Shown here: piece by piece, positions 1 through 11,078 of the stretch
How the letters are laid out: each line of letters starts with the position of its first letter
Position numbering within the stretch: the first letter of the stretch is position 1
From: Theristus sp. LFF4_11
Taxonomy: Eukaryota > Nematoda > Chromadorea > Monhysterida > Xyalidae
Length of the DNA: 64,000 nucleotides
Assembly (NCBI GenBank): GCA_030248135.1
Contig: JASANC010001770.1
Coordinates: 1 to 64,000 of the forward strand
Direction: 5' to 3'
Notes under the pieces: model-generated
The model's input: the letters and a program-made list of their open reading frames with translations, nothing else
Databases searched by the model: none
Told to the model about the DNA's origin: nothing
Translations under genes and position numbers: made by a program

Positions 1-68
1 CGCTACTGTTCACGCACAAATTGTGCTTTTCAAACTTTTTTCCTCCGTCTCCGCCCTCCGGGATTGGC

Positions 69-3000
69 ATGTTGGTTTTGTTGATTGAATCGGTTGGTGG
101 TAGTCAGATCAGGGCACATCACACAGTTTTTGGTTTGGGCAAACGAAGCATTCTGTTCTGGCAGAGCGGCGAAAACGCCAATGAAGACAACCGAAAAAAA
201 ATCGGCTCCGACTACGTCGAGAATATTAGAAGACACAACAGCACGAAAAGAGCGAATGAATTACTCCGTCGCGGCTGTGTGTTTTCGTCCGCCGACTCCA
301 GAAGAATTTTCCGGAATCGATTTGTCGTTTTTGTCGGGGACTCTGGTAGGAGTCGTTTTGGTTTTTCAGAATGTTCTATGAAAACAATGAATAGCTATAA
401 ATGCTATGCTACGACAACTTCGTTGATTTTGTACCAATAAGGGCATGCTTAAACTAAAAAGTGAAATTTATAAAGGGGTGCTGGAACAGTGGTGGCTTGC
501 AAGCAATGGTGAAAAACTGTATTTGTGCTGGGTGGTCCTCATTTCGATTGGAAAAATAATAGTGAAAAACGCGTATTTGCCGGCTTTTTTGGGTTTTTAC
601 CGGTACTTTCAAATTATTTGTTCGCTGAACTGTCAATTGTTTGCTCTCTGACCGATACTTTCACGAAAGTTCAGGTCAGAATTTGCATATCAGAATCGGA
701 TTTGTCAAGTCGAAATAAATGGTTGACAAGACCGTTTTTTCGAATCAAAATTATTGAAAAAAAAACGGGAAACTGCCTTAAAATTAAAAAGTACCTGTGG
801 GTAAGTTTTACAAAACCTTAGTCCAGTAGTGAGTGATACACCGCTGAGCATGAGGCATTACAGTAAAAAAATAAAAAATAAAGAAAGCATTACATCCAAA
901 AGTCTTGAAGAAAAAATGTGTTTTTCTTCACTTCAGTGATTCGTGGGCTCTACAAAGATTTCGTTGCATTGCTTGCCACTGGCGATATGGTCAGCAGGGC
1001 TTCTTTGAGATCGAAGGTGCGTGACTTCTGTTGGCACAGAAGCCTATCTATCGCTTAAAGGTTTGAGTAAGAAAATCAGAAAAAACAGCTCTTTTTGTCT
1101 TACCTAATTGGATTCAAGACGTCTTCGGTGTCTTCTGACCTGAATAAGAGATTATTAACATGGGTGCTCGTGCTATCTATGAATTTTTGGACGCTGCACT
1201 CATTTAATCCTGAAACCGCTGATTTTGATGGACGGCGTTTTGCACATCAATACACGAGCGGTCTATCATGACTACTTGTGTTGTGTGTTCTGGCGGGGCC
1301 AGAGGAGAAACTTGCTTTTATTTCGAACAAAAATTTTATGCAGGGCGAAAAGTCGTACCTCGGTGATTCGTTGATTTATGAACCGGTGAAGTGCAACGGC
1401 GTGGGCTACGTTGAAGTGCGCCAGTTCATGACCGATGAGTATCGCGTCGAGTTTTATTTCACGACGCAGTTGGTGTAGTTTTGAGTTTTTCTGCGTTCTT
1501 GGAATTGAGCGGAACTAAAAAATAGTTTTAAAAATGTTTTTTTCTTGTGAGAAATCTTTCCTTCACAGACATCTTTTTTGGTGTTTTCGTACCTACAGCC
1601 CACCAGCATTTTGAATAAATGCACGCCAAAATTTGCTGGAACTTTCTTGATTTCATTTCGATGCTTCAATGGCGTCCTCTCTCAAAGCTGACCGAAAACA
1701 TTGCAGGCTGTACAACGACACTGTCGAGAAAATGCTGCAAACTTTCATCCCGGACGCAAACAACCCGGCCAGCAGCCACATGCCGCCGGACTACATTTTC
1801 ATGAACAGCTGCATGTGGGATCTTTCGTGGTCGGTTGGTTTTATGATTAATCATTGTTCTAAAAATGTTCTTTTAACATTTCACAACTGTCAACTTTTCT
1901 CAGCTGAGGTGGAGAGTGAAACACAGGGACAAACTAGCTGGTCATTAAAACCGAGGCTTTTTTCCTGAAAAAAACCACCGTCACACAGGCACAAAGAAGC
2001 GATCAAGAACGACGATGTGCGACGGTTCGACGGACAGCGACGCGAGGAGCTGGCGCACTTTCAGCTGTACGCGAAGAACATGAACAAACTGCTGCAGCGT
2101 TTGAAGGAGACGTTGCCTCCGAGCAGCATGTTCCTCTGGCTGGCGACACTGCCGCTGGCGACCAAAGTCAAGGGCGGCTTCATGCAGGACGAGATCCGCC
2201 ACATGGAGAACAGCCTGCGGTTGGGGGCGTTTCTTCTTCTTCTTCTTCTTCTTCTTCTTCTTCTTCTTCTTCTTCTTCTTCTTCTTCTTCTTCTTCTTCT
2301 TTTTATTTTTCTTTCTCGGACTTTTCTCCGGAAGCAAATCAAACTACACGTTTCGGTGGTGTTGCTGTTGTTTGTGTTGTTGGTGTTTGGTGTGGTTGTG
2401 TGTGCACGGCACCATTCCTCCTGACGTGGCATGCGCGTGGCGAACACCCACCGCCATGGTGCGCTGCGTGTTTCTTGCGCTGCCGTCAAGGCAGATGACA
2501 GCAGGGATGCGCCTGTCGAGATGCCAATTGCAACAACGCCGCTCCAACGGATAGAGCCGTTTCCGACATTCGCTCCTCAGTCTAGAATGTGCATGTCTGA
2601 TGGATGACCAGCTAGTTTCTTCAAGCCCAGTTTTTGGTGAAAACTTGCATTGCCGTCACTCATGCAGAAACAGATTTCAGATATCGCCTGTCTACGTTTG
2701 ACTTCTCGAGTGTCGCATTCGCTTCGCTCTGTCAATTCCAGAGAAGTTCTGTCAAAACGTGTTCGTTTCCAGCTCCGCCATCATCGACGCAAACCATCAC
2801 ATCTCGCAAGTGATCGCGTCCTATGGCTATGACGTCATTGATTTGCACTACTACATGCGACCGTTGATTTTGTTCCGGTGAGAAGACCAAATAATAATTA
2901 GAGTTACAGTCTTTTTGTGAATCATAGACAACTAGCTGATTGGTGGGTTGCCCCACACACGTATAGTGAGATACATAGCATGGCCGGGGAGGCGGAGTCT

Positions 3001-3578
3001 GCCTGCACAGAATGCGCATCCATCACGCTGTAAGGTGTGTGCAACGAACCAATCAGAATTTACAGATAGACTATACTTTTTCTTTATATACTTTTCTGTA
3101 CTTTTTTATAGATAGATAGACTATATTTATAGATAGACTGTAAAAAATTCTGAAAACAAAACAAAAATGTTGAATATTCGTTGTTTTTTGCTCTGCAGAG
3201 AGGCTGACGGCGTCCACTGGAACGCGATCGCGTGTCGTCACGTGACCGAGCTGATTCTGACGTTCGTTCTGGACGCGCTCGGCGAGCCGTTGCCGGCGGC
3301 CGCTGTTCGCAAACTGAAGTGAGCCGTTTTTTTGTGTTTCGGCAAAAAATATTGACCTGATTTGTTGGACAGAAAAAAATCTACCTACTACGCGGTGTTC
3401 TCAGACCAGGGCCTCAGTCAAACAATCCCTCTTCAGAGCTGACCCAAAGTGGAACGATTTCAATCTGCCGCATTTCGCGCCGAGCATGACGGACAGTGCC
3501 GCGAAACTGTGCGACACTTTTGGTCTCATTGCGGAGATGTATTTCAAGCAGTATGGAGCGAGCACAAGTTTTGATTGA
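69..3578 (+). CDS. PCED1-like: PCED1-like PC-esterase (GDSL/SGNH-type), copy 1, 5' end uncertain
   Basis: Predicted acyl-esterase of the PC-esterase family; substrate unknown. Proposed exons: ?-345, 937-1016, 1344-1468, 1707-1829, 1989-2219, 2773-2877, 3199-3318, 3437-3578; the phases join at every junction. Family landmarks in order are VVFVGDSV-IRGLYKDF (nucleophile Ser block, split by intron 1), YVEVRQFMTDEYRVEFYF, PPDYIFMNSCMWDLSW, MFLWLATLPL, DVIDLHYYMRPL and EADGVHWN, which holds the catalytic Asp-x-x-His. All match human PCED1A/B in order. The start is unclear: the frame is open upstream of 345 with an ATG at 69, but the N-terminus does not match copy 2, so exon 1 may begin at an acceptor or outside the window. 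No break is seen in the coding exons, so both tandem copies look functional. Confidence 0.86.
2231..2301 (+). repeat. (TTC)n microsatellite
   Basis: About 23 TTC units lie a few bases after the 5' splice site of intron 5 of PCED1-like copy 1. The run is intronic; on the opposite strand it reads as poly-Lys or poly-Arg, which is not a gene. Confidence 0.97.
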
Positions 3579-5323
3579 AGCAAACGTGTGCTCAAATGGC
3601 TACTGGCAACCCACAGACGAAAAACATTGCTGCAGATTGCAGAAACTTTTTTCTCGGAAATTTTGGTTGTACAGCTGGTTTATTCGAACGTGTCAAGCCG
3701 AAATGACGTCGTATGTGCTTCAAACAAAATCAACCACCCGCTGGTCATGCAAAAGAACCTGGACTGTCAGTTCACGTGACAAATACGACACGTTCTTATA
3801 AATAGGCGTCCATATTTGTAGGTTCATCAACTGTTAAGGCCCGTTTATACCAGACGGATGCAGAACGGTACGGTGCATGTACGGCACGTCACGTCATACA
3901 TGTACCTGACGTACGTCAACGTAGGTCTGCATACGTTAGGTATAAACGGGCCTATATAAAGATTTATTTTGTGAAATTTCTATTCCCCCTAATTTCTGCA
4001 CCCCGTTGCTGCCGATAAATTGCAGTTTTTCTCAGTTAAATGTTTGTGAAGGCAAGGCATTCAATAACATCACCAAAGTTTACAGATCACCATGAAAATC
4101 GAAAACTGTGTCTATCAAACCTCCGGTTTAATTTCACTGATCATTCCATTTTTGTCATTGTGCCAGGATTTTTTTTTTGTTATTTCAGCTCACTTCCGTG
4201 CATTCTCTGATCTCTCATGTCCTTTGGTGCTTTTTTGCTGTTTGTTATCCATGCTGTTGATCAAACCTACGCACGTAATGCAGTTTTTAGTTTTATCCCG
4301 TTGTTAGTCTCGACAGGATTTTACAATTTAAAAAGTCGCGTTCAATCAACGAACAGTTTATGCAAACTGATTGAAACAGAAGAATCACGGTTGATGTGCT
4401 GTAATCGTCTTTCTTCACTTTCAGGGATCTGAGCGGTGAGATAGTACTCCTTGTTTCTAGAGCAGACGTTTTCATAATCTTGTGGCCTTATATTGCCGGT
4501 TTTTGTACTTGCCAAAAACTAACGTTGTTGTCTTTCTTGTTGAGTGTACTTACATTTAATTCATCCATATCAAGATCTTTTTTTTTGTTTTTGTGAGTTT
4601 CATTTTCGAGGACGGATGTGTATTACAGGTAACGTCTAATTTGGACTTCACTTCCTGAGCGTTTTCAGTTGATTTGGTTGTTAAAAAGTAAACTATTTGA
4701 AAGGGTTTACAATGTAAATTTTTTCACAATACAAATAGTCATTGTAATACTATGGCCATGTCAGTCGTTGTCATTCGATTCTGAGTGGAAAATAAAAGTT
4801 GAACCAAATAGCAAATGGTTTGTGGTTTAGGAACTTTTACTCGTTGCACTTTGTTGCACAAGCATCTGACCTGACAGATGTCTAACTGAAGCTGACTTTA
4901 TGGATGTTTTTTATTCATATCCAATGTTACACATAAACTTCATGATTAGAATTATTCTATTTCATGATTCAATTGTTTTTTCAGACTGATGGTACAATAG
5001 CGATCTCAAAAATGGTTGGTGGATTGGGGTAATTTTGCAGAACCGACACTTTTAATACACTTTCCTTTGTCCATGGTTTGGACGTTTTCTTTGTCGCGCA
5101 AGGCAAAATGTCTTGCTGTCACGCACACGCAATGACATACCGTTTTTATTGCCTGCGTATTTGTCAGTTTCTGAATGTTCTGTTGAAGTATTGTCGAAAG
5201 AAAACTTTTCAGACTGGACGTTTTTTTCAGGCTGACATCGCATTGACTGGCAGCAGACTACCAAGCAGTCAACACTAACTAGCAGTGTTTTTTCTTCCTA
5301 AAAATAGAAAAATCTTCCTTCCG
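3579..5323. other. Spacer between the tandem PCED1-like genes
   Basis: No coding exon recognised. It holds the 3' UTR of copy 1, a possible polyadenylation signal AATAAA at 4791-4796, one hairpin MITE (3838-3952), and presumably the promoter of copy 2. Confidence 0.6.
3838..3952. mobile_element. 115-bp MITE with 14-bp perfect terminal inverted repeats
   Basis: The ends are GGCCCGTTTATACC and its exact complement GGTATAAACGGGCC. The inside is rich in ACGTCA/TGACGT palindromes. No coding capacity. The flanks are TTAA on the left and TATA on the right; a target-site duplication is not certain. Confidence 0.75.
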
Positions 5324-7200
5324 ATGCAGCCCGGTCCATCGCAGTGCGGCAATCCGGTTGGCTCGCAGTTCGTCGAGTTCTGGCGCAAGGAGGACCCGCA
5401 CAAACTGGCCAGTGGTCACGTGTTCTCGTGTCAGGACGCACGACGCTTGTTTCGAAATCGATACGTCGTGTTCATCGGCGATTCCAGTCGGTCACTTGGG
5501 TTTTTTCGAGTTTTGATTTTTTTAAACTGAGCTGACATTGTGAGACAGATCAGATCGGTAATCCCATCAGGTTAAGGTTCACGGAGAAGTCGACTTGTTT
5601 TTGTATTTTGTCTCCTAGGTGGAGTGATTGGGTGCATTTTTAGCAGCATTCATGAAGCCGTATTTAGAGACGCGTAGTTATAGTTAAAACATAGCTACGC
5701 GTCACTAAATTCTGCTTCATGTTAGTTTCTGGTTTTATGACGGACTAAATCTGCTTCCTTGCTCATTTGAGCAAGTTTCAAGATTCGCTTCGATTCTACT
5801 GAATTACACCGAAAAAAAGTTGACATCGATGTTTTCAGTTGTACGCGGCTTCTACAAAGATTTCCTCGCTATGTTGGTGACGGGAAAGGCGGTCGAAACA
5901 AATGATCTGAAGAAAAAAGTATATTTATATTAATCGTTTTATTTTTCGCAAGTTTGGTTGGTCTGAACAAACACACTGGCACAGGGGGTGGGGTGTATCA
6001 TTGGGTCAGATTTCGATTTGTTTTGTTTTTTTCAATTGAAATTGTGTTTCCAAGTGCACGGTATTGCAGGGCCGAACGATTCTGCTTACCTGTGTGTTGA
6101 CGTTCGGTTCTGCTGACCACTGACTGACCATCGTGTTATGTTGTGAAATCAATTTCAGGCCGAACCACAATATCTTGGCGACTCGTTGGTTTATGCGACC
6201 GAGCGGAAGAATCTCACCGGGTTCATGGAGGTGCGCCAGTTCATGACCGACGAGCACCGTGTTGAGTTCTACTTCACGACGCAGTACGTTGCTGTTTGCT
6301 CGTTATAGTCGACTTATCCGAACATGGCAGTCAACTGAAAATTGGAATTCGCGCGCGCGAAGACACCGTGCGTTGGTTGGCTGTGTGTGTTGTGCGTGCT
6401 GTGCACTATATTGGCAAACGCCATCCATATCCGTGCGTCGACTGTTGCAACAGTTGACTTAAGCACACGCTCATTGCAATATGCAGCTGTGTCGTGTTTT
6501 TTTTTAAACGTTGAGTGTTGAAACTGTTGAACCAATCAGCTGTCGTGTAACTCAAATACAACGCTGTTCGCCGAATTTACACACTGAAGTGCACGTCCGT
6601 TTTCTTCATAAGTGCACTTACGGTGCACTGGAGAGTCGTTTCGGTGAAGCAGCTCAAGTTCTTTTTGTTCTGATTCTGCAGACTCTACGACGATCAGATG
6701 CAGAAAATGATCGAGACGTTCGTGCCGACCGCAGAGCACCCATCGTACATGCCGCCGGACTACATGTTCATGAACAGCTGTCTCTGGGATTTGACCTGGT
6801 ACGCTGCGTGCACAGCGTGCGCCAACACGGTTTAGTTCGGCCGTTTAGTTGGTTTGGTTAGTGTACTCGAACTCGATACGATTCTCACCGCAAAGATCAA
6901 AAAAATGATACGCCTTTCAGATTGATTACCTTTGTACTGCCGATCGGCATTTCCAGCAGAACACTTTCGCACTTTTTTATTACGTCAGACATCGTCTCTG
7001 TTAAGGCGCGTTACATGCTGAAGTGTGCGTGTATGGCATGTCACGATAGGTCTTGTGTTATAGCATACTGTCGTTCATGAAGACGATTTGTAAGCACACA
7101 ACGGCACGTCAGGTCTTGTGTTGTGTGTCCATAGAGAGGTGACGTGCATTTGACGTCCGTCGACGTACGTCAGCATACGTCAGTAGGAACAGCCTTTACC

Positions 7201-7234
<34 letters not shown>

Positions 7235-9082
7235 GCCTCTTCATGCAGGCACTACAAACACTCGCAAGAACAGGTGGACAAAGATCACGGCTATTTCTAT
7301 CTGTACCTGGAGAACATGAACCGTCTGCTGCAGCAGTTGAAGGAAGTGCTGCCGGCTTCCAGCATGTTCCTGTGGTTGGCGGCGTTGCCGTTGGACACGC
7401 ACATCCGAGCCGGTGTCATGCAGGACGCTGTGAAACACAAGGAGAACGGCTTGCGGTGCGTTGTATGTGCTGCTATAAAGTGCTGTTCTGAAGACAGCGT
7501 GTGTGTGCTCTGTGACAAACAGCACAGTATAATATCACACAATCACGAAACAAACGCACTGGCACGCACACATTGAATACCTTAAAAGCCGGCGTGTGTG
7601 TGTGTTTGTTTTCGACTAAGCAACATAACAGTGTTTACAGCAACTTTACACACATGCTGTTGAGATCTGTCAAATTGTGAATTCGTGACTGTACGCTTGC
7701 ATAAAATTATGTATTTTTTCTGTTCTTAGACTGTCAATCTTGGAGGCGAACTACCACATCGCTCAAATAGTCGCCTCTTATGGATTCGATGTTTTAGATT
7801 TGCACTACTATTTTCGGCCGCTCTGCACGAATTTTCGGTAAGCCCTTTTTTGCGATCGATTATTGCTGAGAAAGGTCCGAATCGATATTTATGAAAAACG
7901 AGAAAGAAGCTCGGATGTGTCGTGTCGCTCGTAGCATAGCTGCGGTCAAACTAAATACTGCATTTGAATTTGGCACGCTGACTGGCTGCATCGAGTTAGT
8001 TGGACCAATCAGTGAAGTCCTATTCAAAAGCAGCCAGCCAGCTGATTACCCGTCATGACTGCACGTTCCCACTATTACAAGCGTTTCGTTAACGTTATCG
8101 TTATTAACATTTTGACAAAAAAAGTCGATAATTATTCGGCAGACACGTTCTTTCTGTTTTGATGCGGTCCGCTGATCGGTCACGTTTATCTTTGCCCACT
8201 GGAGAGTGTTCCATTTCATTTGATTTGAATTGAATGGTGCCCCGCCTCGCAGTGAGCACGACGGCGTCCATTGGAACGCGACCGCGAATCGACACGTCAC
8301 CGAGTTGATAATGACGTTCGTTTATGACGCGATTGGCGAGCCGTTGCCTGAGAGCGTCGTCGCGAAACTGACGTAGGATGGTTTGTTTTGGCGTTGTTGT
8401 ACCGTGCGGTAAGGGGTCACGCCAAATTGGCGTCAGCCAGGCGCGATATTCCACACAGCCAGAATGCGACTGCTCACTCGCGCCCCGCACTGTTGCCATT
8501 TGCGGCATCCACCGTTGTGGGTGGTAAACACCATGCTGCACGCACGACAGGTTGCCCGGGCGAACCTCACTTGAGGCGCGTATACGTGGGACTGTGGTTT
8601 GCGTTGCCGACAGTCGCGGCTCGGAAGCCGGCGCGAAAAACTCGCTTCGGGCCCGGACCGGAAACCGGGCAAAATTTGACGGCCCCGCCCCGGCCGGCTC
8701 GACTTCGATACGGGCCCGGGTCGGAGGCCGGCAAATTTGCCAGGCTGCATCCTTAACTGCGGTGGTGCCAGTGAGACACGCGACAACTGTGCATTGGGGC
8801 ATTTTTGACGCCAGATTGGTGCAATAATACGCCTATCTGCAGTTATGAACAACAACACAACAACAACAAACGAATTCTGTTGCCAGTTCAATTGCTCGTT
8901 TCCATTGCAGCAGCGAGCCGAACTGGAATCAGCTGGACATGCCGCATATGACCGAAAGCAGGGCTCTACCGGAGTTCGCAGAGCCGTTGGCGAATAAATT
9001 CGGTCAAATAGCGGACCTGTATTTTCGCGAACGGCGGGACGCGGAGAAACAAGAGTGGACACAAGAATTTGCGGACGCATAA
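5324..9082 (+). CDS. PCED1-like: PCED1-like PC-esterase (GDSL/SGNH-type), copy 2
   Basis: Complete 363-residue model, a little shorter than human PCED1A/B. Exons: 5324-5486, 5839-5918, 6159-6283, 6682-6798, 7249-7455, 7730-7837, 8253-8372, 8911-9082. The splice sites fall at the same codons and phases as in copy 1, so the pair arose by gene duplication. Landmarks are YVVFIGDSIVRGFYKDF (Ser nucleophile), EVRQFMTDEHRVEFYF, PPDYMFMNSCLWDLTW, SMFLWLAALPL, DVLDLHYYFRPL and EHDGVHWN (Asp-x-x-His). There is no clear signal peptide or membrane segment, so cytosolic is the default inference. I chose the ATG at 5324; an in-frame ATG-less extension to about 5285 is possible. AATAAA at 9640-9645 may end the transcript. 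Biological substrate is not known for the family. Confidence 0.93.
5644..5723. mobile_element. Hairpin MITE, CATTCATGAAG family, copy 1
   Basis: An 80-bp imperfect palindrome in intron 1 of PCED1-like copy 2. The left arm CATTCATGAAGCCGTATTTA pairs with a right arm ending CACTAAATTCTGCTTCATG. Related copies lie at 9806-9894 and 12934-13024. Confidence 0.8.
7002..7200. mobile_element. Diverged repeat, possible relative of the 3838-3952 MITE
   Basis: Shares the GACGTACGTCA..GCATACGT block and the TTAAGGC..GTTA start, but the ends are degraded and the inside is longer. It sits in intron 4 of PCED1-like copy 2. The relationship is tentative. Confidence 0.35.
7201..7234 (+). repeat. (AAC)n microsatellite
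   Basis: About 11 AAC units just upstream of the 3' splice site at 7248 in PCED1-like copy 2. Confidence 0.95.
7545..7616. mobile_element. CA/TG hairpin MITE (CACAAACACACTGGC family), copy 1
   Basis: The left arm CGAAACAAACGCACTGGC pairs with a right arm that reads CCGGCGTGTGTGTGTG then TTTGTTTTCG. It is intronic in PCED1-like copy 2. Other copies lie at 16289-16358, 32282-32356 and 48907-49006. Confidence 0.6.
8560..8750. repeat. GC-rich intronic block with imperfect direct repeats
   Basis: Inside intron 7 of PCED1-like copy 2, far richer in GC than its surroundings. Blocks of the form CGGGCCCGG..CGG(A)GGCCGGCAAATTT repeat imperfectly at about 50-70 bp spacing. I find no domain in any frame. 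It could be a degraded repeat or a regulatory island. Confidence 0.45.
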
Positions 9083-11078
9083 GGAAAGCACAGCAGATTA
9101 TTGGTGGAAATGGTGTGGGCACACAAAAGCGATGTGCCGCTTTGATTCGGATTCTAGTTAACTACTTTTGACACGATTTTACTGCTTCTGTTCTCTGTTC
9201 TTCAGACTTCGAGCGGGAAGATTACTGACAATGATGTCGAAACAGTGATTTGTAATAATGTCTTTTTGTGTGCCTTTGGCTAGCGCGTCTTCAATTTTGT
9301 CAGTGGGCTAACGCGTCTTATCACCAGTTGTATTTCAAAAAAGTTGTATCTTGTGTATTTGCATTTTCTCAATGTTTTTCCATTCGGTTCAAAAAGCGGG
9401 TGCTTTTCCAATTCTGGTATTTTTTTCGACATACAGCCGGAACCGAAAGCTGCCGTTTATTTATAGCCAGTTGATTTTGTGTGTTTTAGAATCCACAGTT
9501 CTCATTAATTCATTGTTTCAAATCCACATTGATTGTAAACGTTTTGTACAAAGTTGTATCGTGTATGTTTTTTTTATTATAACTTTATTATTTTCTGCTT
9601 CTTTCAGTTTGTTTCAGTTTGCGTCATATCAGAGTTCTGAATAAAATTTTAAAAAAACCTGAGCAATACACAAAACGTTTTGGCAATTTTGTTTTTGGGT
9701 GTTTCAGAACACTGCTGTCATGCATTATGACATACAGCTTATTTTGCATGCATATTATGACCATGCATTATGCACATGATCCAGGTCTTACGAAACATTC
9801 GCTATTAAAGGGGCATTCATGAAGCAGTATTTAGTGATCGCAGTTTTAACACAGTTACGTGTCACTAAATACTGCGTCATGAATACCGCTTTACTGTTTC
9901 GCTATTTACAGTCAAGTCAGTCAGTCGTTTATTTCGGGCACGTTTCGATAAACTTTGAAATGCTGATTCAATCAGATTATCAACTTTGATTCAGATTTGT
10001 CTGCCCTTCGTAACAAAAAGAAAGGCGCGGTTTGAATTCAGATTTGATAAATTATTGAAATTAGGTCTGACTTCGATTCATTCGTTTGCGTGGCTAAACC
10101 TGCTGATTCACGATTCTTTGATTTTTCTGACAACCAACATTGCCACACGCAACAACAAGTTACCTTTCACACCAAGAAAACTTACATATGCTCAAGTTGC
10201 GTGCAACTGCAGTCTCATTGAAACCTGTGAGAGCAAGTTTGCTGGGCTTGCACGGTTTTCAGCAAAACTCCGTTTTTTTAAACGAAATCAACACTGCTGT
10301 GTCGTGTTTTGTTGCCCGTGCACATTTTTTCGATTTTGCTAACTGTTCGTATAGCTGTTTTGTGCAAAACACAATTTTCAGCAATCTGTGTGATGTGCTC
10401 GACGTTTTTGTGTGTTGAAAAATTTTCAAAATTGCATGAAAACGACATTTTATGCATTTGAGCACGCCGATTTGACATGTGTACATGTTGTTTTCCAATG
10501 AACGACTGAAAGTTTTTTGTTGTCTTTGCACGAAATGTTGAAAAAAATCGCACACTGCGCTGCCAATTTAGTTTTTTTCGTAGTGCTCAGAATTTTTATT
10601 CTGTTTTATCAGAAGGAGTTCAATTTTGCTACCCAGATCCTGTGGCCGCTTCCATTGCTGTTTGTTTTTTCTGTTTCCATTCGCGTGGTGGTTTTGCTGT
10701 GTTGTTGTCTCCACTTGTTATTTTCGTTCTATTTGGTTTGCGTTGCGTTTTCCATTGACATTCTCTCTGCGTTCGCACTGAAACGAACGAAGATAATCAT
10801 TGCATTTTTTATAATCATCCAGTTCCAATTCGGGCGTTTTTCAAGAGGTCACGCCTAATTTCTAAAGTGATTCAAACTTCCCATTTCTAAGCGTTTCGTA
10901 TTTGTGAATTCAGTAGCGCTGTATTGCGCTGATTGGCTGTGTAAGTAACGGCCAGGCTGTGACGGCCCAATCAGCAAGCTAAACTCAAATGCCTGCCATC
11001 CAAATCAGCTGGTTGCGCACCGAACTCAATAAACGACGAAAGTTTCAGGATAGTTGAAGAAAATTAAAAAAAAATCAA
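9083..11078. other. Spacer between PCED1-like copy 2 and TMEM127
   Basis: AT-rich with no recognisable exon. It holds the AATAAA at 9640, one hairpin MITE (9806-9894), and an inverted pair of CCAAT-type octamers (CTGATTGG about 10929, CCAATCAG about 10967) 100-150 bp upstream of the TMEM127 start, which may be promoter elements. Confidence 0.55.
9806..9894. mobile_element. Hairpin MITE, CATTCATGAAG family, copy 2
   Basis: The best-preserved copy: the left arm GCATTCATGAAGCAGTATTT continues to AGTGA, and the right arm is its near-exact complement, TCACTAAATACTGCGTCATG then AAT. The outer bases AAAG and CTTT also pair. Confidence 0.85.

Noticed and set aside
2000..2340. Poly-Lys/poly-Arg reverse frames and a poly-Leu forward frame
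   Set aside because: They come from the (TTC)n microsatellite in an intron of PCED1-like copy 1.
8104..9122. Minus-strand frames of about 230 codons
   Set aside because: They lie opposite the GC-rich intron and true exons of PCED1-like copy 2, and show no domain or codon pattern.
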